Source: Lachnospiraceae bacterium
GTDB lineage: Bacteria > Bacillota > Clostridia > Lachnospirales > Lachnospiraceae
DNA length: 64,000 bases
Assembly (NCBI GenBank): GCA_022763925.1
Contig: JALERW010000016.1
Span: 1 to 64,000, forward strand
Reading direction: 5' to 3'
The notes beneath the pieces were generated by a model. The model did no database searches. It was not told the origin of the DNA and worked only from the letters and a program-made list of their open reading frames with translations. The position numbers and the translations under genes were made by a program. Shown here one piece after another: positions 39,282 to 49,591 of this stretch; the stretch's first letter is position 1; each line of letters begins with the position of its first letter.

Positions 39282-40301
39282 ATGGAAACCATGGAACCGA
39301 TTTTAAAGATAGATAATCTGAAAACTTCATTTATGACAAGCAACGGGGAAGTACAGGCTGTCCGCGGCGTGAGCTTTTCCGTAAATAAAGGTGAGATTCT
39401 GGGTATTGTGGGAGAGTCCGGAAGCGGAAAGAGCGTAACCTCCATGTCTATTCTGAGACTTTTGGCCGATACGGCCAAAATCAAGGAGGGAACCATATCC
39501 TTTGGGGGAGAGAATCTGATCGAGGTATCCAAGAAACGGATGCGGCAGATCCGGGGAGAAAAAATCTCCATGATTTTCCAGGATCCCATGTCCTCCTTAA
39601 ATCCCTTGATTCCTGTTGGAAAGCAGGTGGAGGAAATGATCCGGGAGCATCATCCGGATCGGAGCAGAGAGGATGCAAAAAAGGAGGTTCTGGAGCTGTT
39701 TGAGAAGGTGCGTATTCCGGAGCCGGAGAAACGCTACAAATGCTTCCCGCATGAGTTTTCCGGCGGGATGCGCCAGAGAGTGATGATTGCCATGGCACTT
39801 GCCAATAAGCCGGAGCTGCTTATTGCGGACGAGCCGACTACGGCACTGGACGTGACGATTCAGGATCAGATCCTGAAGCAGCTGCGGGAGCTGGAAAAGG
39901 AATATGGTACCAGTATCATTTTTATCACCCATGATCTGGGTGTGGTGGCAGAGCTGTGTGACCGCGTCATTGTCATGTATGGTGGCCTTATCATGGAAGA
40001 GGCTTCCATTTTCGATATATTTGAACATCCGGGCCATCCGTATACGATGGGACTTCTTGCCTCTATCCCGGATGTGGAGCAGGATAAGAGCGTGCGGCTC
40101 ATGCCCATTCCCGGATCTCCGCCGGACATGACCAATCCGCCCAAGGGCTGCCCGTTTGCACCCAGATGTCCATACGCGAGAAAGGTCTGTGCTCAGGAGC
40201 TGCCGGAGTTCGTACAGGTAGGGGAAGCACATAAGACCAGATGTTTCCTGCAGTATCCAGATGCCCCGGCGGATGAACATAATCCGTTCCGGAAGCAGTA
40301 G
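39282..40301 (+). CDS. oppD: Oligopeptide ABC transporter ATP-binding protein OppD
   Basis: [34 protein letters not shown]-terminal oligo_HPY Cys motif. Confidence 0.92.
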   Translation: METMEPILKIDNLKTSFMTSNGEVQAVRGVSFSVNKGEILGIVGESGSGKSVTSMSILRLLADTAKIKEGTISFGGENLIEVSKKRMRQIRGEKISMIFQDPMSSLNPLIPVGKQVEEMIREHHPDRSREDAKKEVLELFEKVRIPEPEKRYKCFPHEFSGGMRQRVMIAMALANKPELLIADEPTTALDVTIQDQILKQLRELEKEYGTSIIFITHDLGVVAELCDRVIVMYGGLIMEEASIFDIFEHPGHPYTMGLLASIPDVEQDKSVRLMPIPGSPPDMTNPPKGCPFAPRCPYARKVCAQELPEFVQVGEAHKTRCFLQYPDAPADEHNPFRKQ

Positions 40302-40324
40302 GAAGCCGGAAATAGGAGGAAATC

Positions 40325-41287
40325 ATGAGCAATCAGAATATACTGGAGGTCAGAGACCTCACAAAACATTTTAAAGCAGGGAGCAAGCAGGTGGTCCATG
40401 CGGTGGACGGCGTCAGCTTTACCCTGGCAAGAGGAAAGACTCTGGGACTGGTGGGAGAGTCGGGCTGCGGTAAATCCAGCTGTGCCCGCACGATTATCCG
40501 GATGTACGACGTGACCTCCGGACAGGTGATCCTGGACGGAATCGATATTACCCATATGAACCAGCGGGAGCTGAAGCCTCTGCGAAAGAAGATGCAGATG
40601 ATCTTTCAGGACCCGTATGCATCCCTGAATGCCAGAATGACCGTTCGTGATATTATCGCGGAGCCTCTTCTGGCGCATGGAATCGTGAAATCAAAGGAGG
40701 AGGCCAATGAACTGGTGTACCCCATTCTGGACCGGGTCGGCCTCACCAAAGAGCATGCCAACCGGTATGCCCACGAGTTTTCCGGAGGACAGAGACAGAG
40801 AGTGGGAATTGCCCGTGCACTGGTGCTTCAGCCGGACCTGATTATCTGCGATGAGCCGATTTCTGCATTGGATGTGTCCATTCAGGCACAGGTCATCAAT
40901 CTTCTGAAGGATTATCAGGATGAGAAGGGCATTTCCTATCTGTTTATCGCCCATGACCTTTCCATGGTCCGCTATGTGTCGGATGAGGTAGGTGTCATGT
41001 ATCTGGGACAGCTGGTGGAGGTGTGTGAATCCAATGAGATTTACAAAAATCCGCTGCATCCTTATACCAAAGGGCTTCTGGGAAGTATTCCCATTGCAAA
41101 TCCCAGACTGGCGCGGCAGAAGGTAAAGAGCAGTATTGAGGGAGATATTCCCAGCCCCATTCATCCGCCTGAAGGATGCCGGTTCCATACCAGGTGTCCG
41201 TATGCAAGGCCGGAATGCTCCATGGAAAAACCTCAGATGAAGGATGTCGGGGGAGGACACCTGGTAGCCTGTCATCTGTATGGATAA
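40325..41287 (+). CDS. oppF: Oligopeptide ABC transporter ATP-binding protein OppF
   Basis: GESGCGKSSCARTIIRM; FSGGQRQRVGIARAL; oligo_HPY C-terminus. Confidence 0.92.
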   Translation: MSNQNILEVRDLTKHFKAGSKQVVHAVDGVSFTLARGKTLGLVGESGCGKSSCARTIIRMYDVTSGQVILDGIDITHMNQRELKPLRKKMQMIFQDPYASLNARMTVRDIIAEPLLAHGIVKSKEEANELVYPILDRVGLTKEHANRYAHEFSGGQRQRVGIARALVLQPDLIICDEPISALDVSIQAQVINLLKDYQDEKGISYLFIAHDLSMVRYVSDEVGVMYLGQLVEVCESNEIYKNPLHPYTKGLLGSIPIANPRLARQKVKSSIEGDIPSPIHPPEGCRFHTRCPYARPECSMEKPQMKDVGGGHLVACHLYG

Positions 41288-41367
41288 CGGTTTTTCGGCA
41301 TACAAAACGATGGTGTGCCTGAAACATATATTTTTCAAATCTATTTTATAAGGAGGAGAACATCGTT

Positions 41368-43065
41368 ATGAAAAAGAAGTTAACGCTTCTTCTGGCACTC
41401 TGCCTGGTATGCACCGGCGTGTTTGCAGGCTGTGGTTCCAAGGAAGAAAAAGCAGAAGCACCTCAGACCATCGATGATATTGAGGGGGAAGAGGCAGAGG
41501 CTCCGGCAGAGGAAGCAGGGGAAGCAGCTCTGGCGGATGCGCAGGAAATGGTATTTGTTCTGAACAATGAGCCGGATACCATTGACCCTACCATCACAAA
41601 CAATTCCTTTGCAACTCCGTTCCTGATCAACTGCTTCGAGGGTCTTGTGACCTATGATGAGAACGGTGAGGTTGTTCCCGGCAATGCGGAGAGCTGGGAA
41701 TGCAACGATGACCTGACCGTGTACACCTTCCATTTAAGAGACGGTCTGAAATGGAGTGACGGAAGCCCGCTGACGGCAAATGATTATGTGTATTCCGCTC
41801 TCCGTGTTCTTGATCCGGCGACCGGTGCACAGTATGTAAACATGATCTCTGATTATGTTGTAAACGGAACCGAGTACTATGCCGGAACCGCTTCCGCAGA
41901 AGAGGTAGGTATCAAGGCGCTGGATGACCTGACACTGGAATTTACTCTCGTAGCTCCCTGTCCGTATTTCGTTGACCTGGTAAGTATGTGGGTATACTTC
42001 CCGGTTCAGGAAGCAACGGTTGAGGCAAACGGTGACAAGTGGACGGCTTCCGCAGATACTTATATCGGAAACGGACCGTTCAAGGTAACCGAGATCAAGA
42101 TGGGCGAAAGCTATGTTCTGGAGAAAAACGAGAACTACTGGGATGCAGAAAATGTTACGCTGGATAAACTGACCTACCGTTATATCCTGGATGTATCCAC
42201 TGCTCTGACTGCTTATGAGAACGGTGAGGTTGACGGTGTAAGAACCATTCCGTCCAGCGATATGGCACGCCTGAAGGCCGAGAATGCCGGTGTTCAGACA
42301 GTAGGAAGCTATGGTACCGTTTACTATGACATTAACTGCAGCAAAGAGCCCTACGACAATCCTCTGGTAAGAAAGGCGCTCTGCCTGGCGATTGACCGTG
42401 AAGCCCTGATCAACAACGTGGCACAGTTGGATGCACAGCCTGCATTCAGCTTCTATGCACCGGGTTATGTGGTAGACGGCAAGGATCTGACAGAGGGACG
42501 TTCTGATTTCGGCCTTTCTGCAAATGCGGATGTGGAGGCTGCACAGGCAGCTCTGGCGGAAGCAGGATATCCCAACGGAGAGGGCTTCCCTACCGTTCAG
42601 CTTTCCTTCTACTCGGATGATAACGTAAAGAAGATCGCAGAGGCTATCAAAGAGATGTGGGAGCAGAATCTTGGAATCAAGGTGGAAGTAAGCTCTGCAG
42701 ACTGGGCGGTATTCTATGATGCAGTACAGAACGGAAATTATGAAGTGGCAGCTATGGGGTGGAGTGCAGATTATGTAAATCCGATGAGCTTCCTGCCGCT
42801 GCTTTATACGGATGATGTAACCAACAACAGCTTTTACAGCAATCCGGACTATGATGCAATTGTAGATCAGGTAAAGGCAGAGAAGGATCCTTCCAAGTTT
42901 GCCGAGCTTGTAAAACAGGCAGATGAGCTGGTATCTGCGGATTATCCGGTACTGCCTCTGTACTATAAGTCCAATAACTATCTGATAAAGGACTACATCC
43001 AGGGTGTATATATGACCTCTTCCTCCAATCTGTATTTCAAGAACGCAAAGGTTCTTGCAAAATAG
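41368..43065 (+). CDS. oppA: Oligopeptide ABC transporter substrate-binding lipoprotein OppA
   Basis: Lipobox FAGCGSK; SBP_bac_5 sequence (FVLNNEPDTIDPTITNNSFATPFLINCFEGLV). Confidence 0.93.
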   Translation: MKKKLTLLLALCLVCTGVFAGCGSKEEKAEAPQTIDDIEGEEAEAPAEEAGEAALADAQEMVFVLNNEPDTIDPTITNNSFATPFLINCFEGLVTYDENGEVVPGNAESWECNDDLTVYTFHLRDGLKWSDGSPLTANDYVYSALRVLDPATGAQYVNMISDYVVNGTEYYAGTASAEEVGIKALDDLTLEFTLVAPCPYFVDLVSMWVYFPVQEATVEANGDKWTASADTYIGNGPFKVTEIKMGESYVLEKNENYWDAENVTLDKLTYRYILDVSTALTAYENGEVDGVRTIPSSDMARLKAENAGVQTVGSYGTVYYDINCSKEPYDNPLVRKALCLAIDREALINNVAQLDAQPAFSFYAPGYVVDGKDLTEGRSDFGLSANADVEAAQAALAEAGYPNGEGFPTVQLSFYSDDNVKKIAEAIKEMWEQNLGIKVEVSSADWAVFYDAVQNGNYEVAAMGWSADYVNPMSFLPLLYTDDVTNNSFYSNPDYDAIVDQVKAEKDPSKFAELVKQADELVSADYPVLPLYYKSNNYLIKDYIQGVYMTSSSNLYFKNAKVLAK

Positions 43066-43075
43066 GGAGAAGGCT

Positions 43076-43561
43076 TTGAGATGTATTATTTCGACGGAGG
43101 GCTTCGGGGACATGGTCTTTGACCTGTTCCCGGACCTTGCGCCGATCACTGTAAAAAATTTTGCGGATACCGTAAGGTCCGGCTTCTATGACGGACTTGC
43201 CTGGTGCCGAATCGTTAAGGATTACGTTATTCAGGCGGGTTCTCCGGATAATGACATCATGACGGACAGCGACTGGCATATCAAAGGAGAATTTGAGGAA
43301 AACGGGATCCATAATCCGGTGCAGCACATCCGCGGCGCTCTTTCCATGGCCCGGGATGACGGTTTTGATACAGCGGGAACTCAGTTTTTTGTCGTGCATA
43401 AGGACGCACATAAGCTGGACGGCCGCTATGCCGCATTCGGACAGCTGGTATCAGGCTTTGAAGTGCTGGACGCCATTGCACAGCTTCCCACTTCAGGAGC
43501 TGAAACATGGAATAAGCCGGTGCATATGCCGGTGATGACAAAGGTGATCATTGAAGAATAG
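43076..43561 (+). CDS. Cyclophilin-type peptidyl-prolyl cis-trans isomerase (TTG start proposed)
   Basis: APITVKNFADTVRSGFYDGLAWCRIVKDYVIQAGSPDND; GTQFFVVHKDAHKLDGRYAAFGQLVSG; SD GGGAGAAGG. Confidence 0.85.
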   Translation: MRCIISTEGFGDMVFDLFPDLAPITVKNFADTVRSGFYDGLAWCRIVKDYVIQAGSPDNDIMTDSDWHIKGEFEENGIHNPVQHIRGALSMARDDGFDTAGTQFFVVHKDAHKLDGRYAAFGQLVSGFEVLDAIAQLPTSGAETWNKPVHMPVMTKVIIEE

Positions 43562-43782
43562 CACCTTCGTATGCTGATTTTGAAAATATGTGAAAAAATG
43601 ACGGGCCGGGTACCGCTTGTGCGGTTTCCGGCCTGTCGGTCTGTGCGGCCCGATTCCCGGGCTCGATTGAAAAGCAGTGCCTCCTGTGTTAGAATAAAAA
43701 TCAGAAAAAGAACGGACACTGTTAAAAACTGCCGTAGGAATCGGCGGCAGAAATGGAAATGGAAAGGGAAATGGAGACGACT

Positions 43783-44307
43783 ATGAGAAAAAAGATCATC
43801 TGTGCCATAATGATATTTGCGCTGGCAGCATTGTCTGCCTGCGGAGCGCGTAAGGACACGGACAACGGGAAAGAACAGGGACTGGCAGGATTTACCGAAC
43901 CGGAGGAAGACAGTACAGGAAAGCTTCTTCTGGATGATTTCGGAGAGAGGATGGGAAAGGACCCGGATCAGACGGCACTTAAGCTGGCAGAAGGAATTAT
44001 TTCCAATGAGGCGATTCCTTTTATGGGTATGGCCATGGAAGCGGAGTCCGGATTCCTCAGTGGCTTCACAGAGGAGATCACCGGCTTTCGTGAGGCAGCC
44101 GTGTTCGGGCCGCAGATCAGCACCATTCCGTTTGTGGGATATATCTTTGTGCTGGAGGAAGGCTCGGACGTAGCATCCTTTGCGGAAAATCTGAAAGAAA
44201 AATCGGATCCGGCATGGAATATCTGTACGGAGGCGGATCAGACCGTCATTGATTATTACGGAAATACCGTATTCTTCCTCATGTGTCCCGAATCACTGGA
44301 AGGATAG
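43783..44307 (+). CDS. DUF4358-like lipoprotein
   Basis: Lipobox LSACGA; located directly upstream of MBOAT/DHHW genes, as DUF4358 genes often are. Confidence 0.65.
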   Translation: MRKKIICAIMIFALAALSACGARKDTDNGKEQGLAGFTEPEEDSTGKLLLDDFGERMGKDPDQTALKLAEGIISNEAIPFMGMAMEAESGFLSGFTEEITGFREAAVFGPQISTIPFVGYIFVLEEGSDVASFAENLKEKSDPAWNICTEADQTVIDYYGNTVFFLMCPESLEG

Positions 44308-44322
44308 GAGAAGAGAACGGTT

Positions 44323-45723
44323 ATGCTGTTTTCCGGTATTACATTTTTATATTATTTTCTACCCTTGTTTCTGCTGGTGTATTTTTTGACTCCGAAGCAG
44401 TTCAGAAATGGAGTTCTGCTGACTGCCAGCCTGATTTTTTATGCCTGGAAAGAGCCGCAGAACGTCATCTGGCTGATACTTCTGGCCCTGGCCGGATACG
44501 GGTTCGGGCTTGGCCTTGCATGGCTGCGCGGCAGCCGGCAGAGCAGGCGGCTTCTGGTGCTTTCTGTATGTATATGCGCAGCACCGCTTGTCTTTTTTAA
44601 ATATGCGGATTTTTTTATTTCCGGTTTCCATGCCGTCACGGGATGGCCTTTGCCTTATATTTCGCAGACACTCCCTGCCGGCATCAGTTTTTATACCTTT
44701 CAAATGATTGGATATCTTGCGGATGTCTACCGGGGAGAGGCGGCAGCGCAGAAAAACCCGGTCCGTTTTGCTGCCTATGCGGCAATGTTTCCCCAGCTGA
44801 TTGCGGGGCCGATTGTCCGCTATACGGATATTGCCTTGCAGCTTTCCTGCCGTACCCTTGGATTTGACCGGGCGGCATCCGGAATCGAACGATTCGTAGT
44901 GGGGCTTGCCAAAAAGGTGCTGCTCGCGGATGTATTGGGAGAGCTCTGCGCAAAATTTCAGGCCTCGGATGACCGGTCTGTTCTGTTTTACTGGCTGTAT
45001 GCAGCTGCCTTTACCCTCCGGATTTATTTTGATTTTTCCGGATACAGTGATATGGCGATCGGACTTGGAAGGCTTCTGGGATTTGATTTTAAAGAAAACT
45101 TCAATTATCCGTATATTTCCCGGAGTATTACGGAGTTCTGGAGACGGTGGCATATTTCGCTGGGGTCCTGGTTTCGGGATTATGTATATATACCGCTGGG
45201 AGGAAACAGGGTATCTCTTGGACGGTGGCTTGGGAATGTGAGTCTTGTCTGGATACTGACCGGCTTCTGGCACGGAGCCTCCTGGAATTTTATTGTGTGG
45301 GGGCTTTTTTTTGCACTGCTTCTGATTGCAGAGAAATGCTTTCTTCGAAAGTATCTGGAGAGGCATCCTATAGTCAGTCATCTGTATGTACTTTTTTTTG
45401 TCATCGTTGGCTTTGTGATTTTTCAGGCCGGGGACTTGGGAGAGGCTGTCCGGTATCTGCGGGCGATGTTCGGCGCGGGGGGACTTTCTCTTGTATCTGA
45501 AGAGTTCCTCTATGCGATTCGAAGCTATGGAATGGTACTGCTTCTGGCCGCAGCTGCATCGACGCCCCTGGGAAAAGCAGTCCTTGCTTCTGTAAAGAGA
45601 AAAGAGAAAGGAGAGCAGCTGATCCATCTTGCAGAGCCTGCTGCTGCAGCTGTTCTGCTTCTGCTTTCCACCGCCTATCTGGTAGACGGTTCCTTTTCCC
45701 CGTTTCTTTATTTCAGATTCTAG
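44323..45723 (+). CDS. MBOAT family O-acyltransferase (AlgI/DltB-like)
   Basis: FSGYSDMAIGLGRLLGFDFKENFNYPYISRSITEFWRRWHISLGSWFRDYVYIPLGGNR. Confidence 0.95.
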   Translation: MLFSGITFLYYFLPLFLLVYFLTPKQFRNGVLLTASLIFYAWKEPQNVIWLILLALAGYGFGLGLAWLRGSRQSRRLLVLSVCICAAPLVFFKYADFFISGFHAVTGWPLPYISQTLPAGISFYTFQMIGYLADVYRGEAAAQKNPVRFAAYAAMFPQLIAGPIVRYTDIALQLSCRTLGFDRAASGIERFVVGLAKKVLLADVLGELCAKFQASDDRSVLFYWLYAAAFTLRIYFDFSGYSDMAIGLGRLLGFDFKENFNYPYISRSITEFWRRWHISLGSWFRDYVYIPLGGNRVSLGRWLGNVSLVWILTGFWHGASWNFIVWGLFFALLLIAEKCFLRKYLERHPIVSHLYVLFFVIVGFVIFQAGDLGEAVRYLRAMFGAGGLSLVSEEFLYAIRSYGMVLLLAAAASTPLGKAVLASVKRKEKGEQLIHLAEPAAAAVLLLLSTAYLVDGSFSPFLYFRF

Positions 45724-45766
45724 GTGTATATAAAGCTTGATGCTTTTGTTTCAGGGAGAGATGTAT

Positions 45767-46885
45767 ATGCAGGCAGAGAAAAAAAACCGGGTACTTACCA
45801 TTGGAATGGCAGTTCTTCTGTTCGTGCTTTCTGTATGCTGCTGGCTGAAAAAGGCAGATGCGTATTCAGCCAGCGAGAGAAGGGCACTTGCGCAGTGTCC
45901 CCGTCTGACAGCAGATGCCGTATGGTCCGGCTCCTTTATGGATGCATTTGATGACTATGCGGCGGATCAGTTTCCTTTTCGGGACCGGTTCCGTTCCGGA
46001 AAAGCTGCGGCAGTGACCGGCCTTTTTGCACAGAAGGATTACAATGGCCTGTATATGGAGGACGGATATATATGCAGGATGGAGTATCCGCTGAAGGAAG
46101 AGATGCTGAAAAATACCGCAGATCATATTTCCCGATTGTATGAGAGATACATGAAGGATACGGATGTTTCAGTCTATATTTCTGTTGTTCCGGATAAAAA
46201 TTACTTTCTTGCCCGAAAGCACGGCGCGCTGTCGATGAATTATGATGCACTGACCGGAATTTTGTACAGTTCTGTTATGGAAACGGTGGAAAACTGTGAA
46301 TATATCGATCTTTTTCCGCTGCTTTCCATCGAGGACTATTATCGGACGGATGCGCACTGGAGGCAGGAAAAGCTCACGGATGTTGCTGCTGCACTGGCAG
46401 AAGCGATGGGGACCGCAGTCTGTGCAGATTATGAGGTCATGAAGCTGGAGCAGCCGTTTTACGGTGTATATTACGGACAGCTTGCGCTGCCAGCAGAGCC
46501 GGATACGATCTGTTATCTGACCAGCTCTGCACTGAAAAACTGCACGGTCACCGGCTATGGTACCGGGAAAGCAAAGCCTCTTGAGCTGTATGACTTAAAA
46601 AAAGCCGAAGGCAGGGATGCCTATGAGCTGTTCCTGTCCGGCAGCCAGCCGTTTATCATCATCGAACGCGCGGACGCAGATACACAGAAGGAGCTGGTTT
46701 TGTTCCGGGATTCCTTCGGAAGCAGTCTGGCCCCCCTTCTTGTGGAAGGCTACAAAAAAATTACCGTGGTGGATACCCGTTACCTGTCCCCGGAGCTCCT
46801 GGGAGATCTTCTTACGTTTGGGGATCAGGATGTACTGTTTCTGTACAGCACCACACTGGTGAACAACAGCCTTTCTCTTCGATGA
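45767..46885 (+). CDS. DHHW family protein (AlgJ/AlgX-like)
   Basis: YRTDAHWRQE and LVLFRDSFGSSLAPLL motifs; immediately downstream of MBOAT gene. Confidence 0.85.
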   Translation: MQAEKKNRVLTIGMAVLLFVLSVCCWLKKADAYSASERRALAQCPRLTADAVWSGSFMDAFDDYAADQFPFRDRFRSGKAAAVTGLFAQKDYNGLYMEDGYICRMEYPLKEEMLKNTADHISRLYERYMKDTDVSVYISVVPDKNYFLARKHGALSMNYDALTGILYSSVMETVENCEYIDLFPLLSIEDYYRTDAHWRQEKLTDVAAALAEAMGTAVCADYEVMKLEQPFYGVYYGQLALPAEPDTICYLTSSALKNCTVTGYGTGKAKPLELYDLKKAEGRDAYELFLSGSQPFIIIERADADTQKELVLFRDSFGSSLAPLLVEGYKKITVVDTRYLSPELLGDLLTFGDQDVLFLYSTTLVNNSLSLR

Positions 46886-46989
46886 GTTAAGAAAGTGTAA
46901 AGAAAAACAAGAAAATTTGAACATTTAACCGTAAATCTGATGATATGGCCAAAAAAATGACAAAAAAAATATAAAATCAGGGAAATACA

Positions 46990-46996
46990 TGTCGAA
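46990..46996 (+). promoter_or_regulatory. Spo0A box upstream of spo0A
   Basis: TGTCGAA, exact match to the 0A-box consensus. Confidence 0.55.
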
Positions 46997-47108
46997 AATG
47001 GTTGATGTTTTTTCGTTGCCTGAGCAATTAGCGATTATTATAATAAAAAAAAGATCCTTCCCGCGAAAGGACACAGAAACAGTAGCTGTAAGTGAAAGGA
47101 GTAACAAT

Positions 47109-47909
47109 ATGGAAAAGCTGAATGTAGCGATTGCTGATGATAACGAAAGAATGCTGGAACTACTTGACGAAATTATCAGTCAGGATCAGGAGCTGGAAAT
47201 TGTCGGAAAAGCGGTGAACGGAGAGGAAGCATATCAGCTGATCAAGTCCAAGCATCCGGATGTGGTGCTTCTGGATATCATTATGCCGAAGCTGGACGGT
47301 CTGAGTGTTATGGATAAGATCAACCATGACAGCGAGCTGACAAAGCATCCGACCTTTATTGTGATCACCGCGATCGGGCAGGAAAAGATTACGGAGAATG
47401 CCTTTGCAATGGGCGCGGATTACTATATTATGAAACCGTTTGATAACGAGATGATCATCAACCGGATCAAACAGATGAAAAACGGACTGCGCAGAAAGGG
47501 AACACAGGAGCAGCGGGGGCCAAAAGCCTGTGAGAGCAAGGAAACCTATCTGGATTATAATCTGGAGACCGATGTGACTGACATGATCCATGAGATCGGT
47601 GTTCCTGCTCATATAAAGGGCTATCAGTATCTGAGAGATGCCATTATCATGTCGGTGAAGGATATGGATATGCTGAATTCCATTACCAAAATTCTGTATC
47701 CGACAATCGCGAAAATGCATCAGACGACGCCGAGCCGGGTGGAACGTGCAATCCGTCATGCCATCGAGGTGGCATGGAGCAGAGGGAAAATGGATACGAT
47801 TGATGAACTGTTCGGCTATACGGTGAGCAATGGAAAAGGGAAACCGACCAATTCGGAGTTCATTGCCCTGATTGCCGACCGGATCCGTCTGGAATATAAA
47901 AACCGTTGA
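47109..47909 (+). CDS. spo0A: Sporulation transcription factor Spo0A
   Basis: Receiver domain ([17 protein letters not shown]) plus C-terminal HTH ([30 protein letters not shown]); start at ATG 47109 after AAAGGAG. Confidence 0.96.
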   Translation: MEKLNVAIADDNERMLELLDEIISQDQELEIVGKAVNGEEAYQLIKSKHPDVVLLDIIMPKLDGLSVMDKINHDSELTKHPTFIVITAIGQEKITENAFAMGADYYIMKPFDNEMIINRIKQMKNGLRRKGTQEQRGPKACESKETYLDYNLETDVTDMIHEIGVPAHIKGYQYLRDAIIMSVKDMDMLNSITKILYPTIAKMHQTTPSRVERAIRHAIEVAWSRGKMDTIDELFGYTVSNGKGKPTNSEFIALIADRIRLEYKNR

Positions 47910-48038
47910 TAAAAATACTGCCAAAGTTGTGAGAAATATTGGCAAAGCTTTGAGATAACACTTTTAAAAGCCCCTGTTCTTTGATATAATAAATACATAT
48001 TAAGGAAGACTGGGAAACCAGACAGGGAGGGTTAACGC

Positions 48039-49481
48039 ATGAAGAAGGTGTTGTTTGTCGCATCGGAAGCGGTTCCGTTTATTAAGACCGGAGGCCTGGC
48101 TGACGTTGTAGGTTCTTTGCCTAAATGCTTTGACAAGGAAGAATATGACGTCAGGGTTATTATACCGAAATATATGTGCATGAAAGAGGAATGGAAGAGC
48201 CAGCTGAAGTATCTGGGACATTTTTATATGGATCTGTCCTGGAGAAGTCAGTATGTGGGTATACTGGAATTGAAGTATAACGGGATCCAGTACTATTTCA
48301 TTGACAATGAGTATTACTTTGCCGGACCGAAGCCATACGGCAATATTTATGAAGATATCGAGAAGTTTGCATTCTTCTCCAAGGCAGCACTTTCTGCCCT
48401 TCCGGTGATCGGCTTCCAGCCGGACGTGGTACACTGCCATGACTGGCAGACCGGACTGATACCGGTATTTCTTAAGGACCGCTTCCATGAGGGACAGTTT
48501 TTTGCCAACATGAAGTCTGTAATCACGATTCACAATCTGAAATTCCAGGGAGTATGGGATGTGAAGACGGTGAAGGATATCACGGGACTTCCTTCTTATT
48601 ACTTTACGCCGGACAAGCTGGAAGCCTACGGAGATGCCAATTACCTGAAGGGCGGAATTGTATATGCGGATGCGATCACAACGGTCAGCCGCACCTATGC
48701 GGAGGAGATCAAGACACCGTTCTACGGGGAGAAGCTGAATGGACTGTTATGTGCGAGAGCTAATTCTCTGCGCGGCATTGTAAACGGTATTGATTACGAG
48801 GAGTATAATCCGGAGACGGATCAGTTCCTGGAGAAGAATTATTCCATTGAGAACTGGCGTCGTCAGAAGGTGAAGAATAAGCTGGCCCTGCAGAGAGAAC
48901 TCGGACTTCAGGAAGACAGGAAGATCATGACGATCGGCATTGTATCCCGTTTGACCGATCAGAAAGGCTTTGATCTGATTGCCTATATCATGGATGAGCT
49001 CTGTCAGGATGAAGTGCAGCTGATTGTCCTTGGTACCGGTGAAGAGAAATATGAGAATATGTTCCGGCATTTTGACTGGAAGTATCATGACAAGGTGTCT
49101 GCAAACATTTTCTATTCCGAGGCGCTGTCTCATAAGATTTACGGATCCTGTGATGCATTCCTTATGCCGTCTCTGTTTGAGCCGTGCGGACTCAGCCAGC
49201 TGATGAGCCTTCGTTACGGAACGGTGCCGATCGTCCGGGAGACCGGAGGGCTGAAGGATACGGTGGAGCCTTATAACGAGTATGAGGGGACCGGAACCGG
49301 TTTCAGCTTCAGAAATTACAATGCACACGAGATGCTTGCCACGATCCGCTATGCCGAGAAGATTTTCTATGACAACAAGCGGGACTGGAACAAGATCGTT
49401 GACCGTGCCATGGCTGCAGATTTCTCCTGGGATGCCTCTGCCGCCCAGTATAAAGAGATGTATGACTGGCTGATCGGATAA
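48039..49481 (+). CDS. glgA: Glycogen synthase
   Basis: KKVLFVASEAVPFIKTGGLADVVGSLPK; SLFEPCGLSQLMSLRYGTVPIVRETGGLKDTV. Confidence 0.96.
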   Translation: MKKVLFVASEAVPFIKTGGLADVVGSLPKCFDKEEYDVRVIIPKYMCMKEEWKSQLKYLGHFYMDLSWRSQYVGILELKYNGIQYYFIDNEYYFAGPKPYGNIYEDIEKFAFFSKAALSALPVIGFQPDVVHCHDWQTGLIPVFLKDRFHEGQFFANMKSVITIHNLKFQGVWDVKTVKDITGLPSYYFTPDKLEAYGDANYLKGGIVYADAITTVSRTYAEEIKTPFYGEKLNGLLCARANSLRGIVNGIDYEEYNPETDQFLEKNYSIENWRRQKVKNKLALQRELGLQEDRKIMTIGIVSRLTDQKGFDLIAYIMDELCQDEVQLIVLGTGEEKYENMFRHFDWKYHDKVSANIFYSEALSHKIYGSCDAFLMPSLFEPCGLSQLMSLRYGTVPIVRETGGLKDTVEPYNEYEGTGTGFSFRNYNAHEMLATIRYAEKIFYDNKRDWNKIVDRAMAADFSWDASAAQYKEMYDWLIG

Positions 49482-49528
49482 TTTTCATAAAAATTCATGC
49501 GCGGTGTACAGGGAATGGCCGGCGTCTG

Positions 49529-49559
49529 AGAATAAAAACCCTCCTTCTTTGTCATACTA
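49529..49559 (+). promoter_or_regulatory. SigmaG-like promoter of coat-protein genes
   Basis: AGAATA (49529-49534)-N18-CATACTA (49553-49559), near TGAATA-N17/18-CATACTA. Confidence 0.5.
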
Positions 49560-49584
49560 AGGGTGCGTAAGGCAAAGAAGGAGG
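49540..49584 (+). repeat. Inverted repeat containing the coat-gene Shine-Dalgarno
   Basis: CCTCCTTCTTTG (49540-49551) / CAAAGAAGGAGG (49573-49584), perfect 12 bp. Confidence 0.9.
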
Positions 49585-49591
49585 TATTTTT

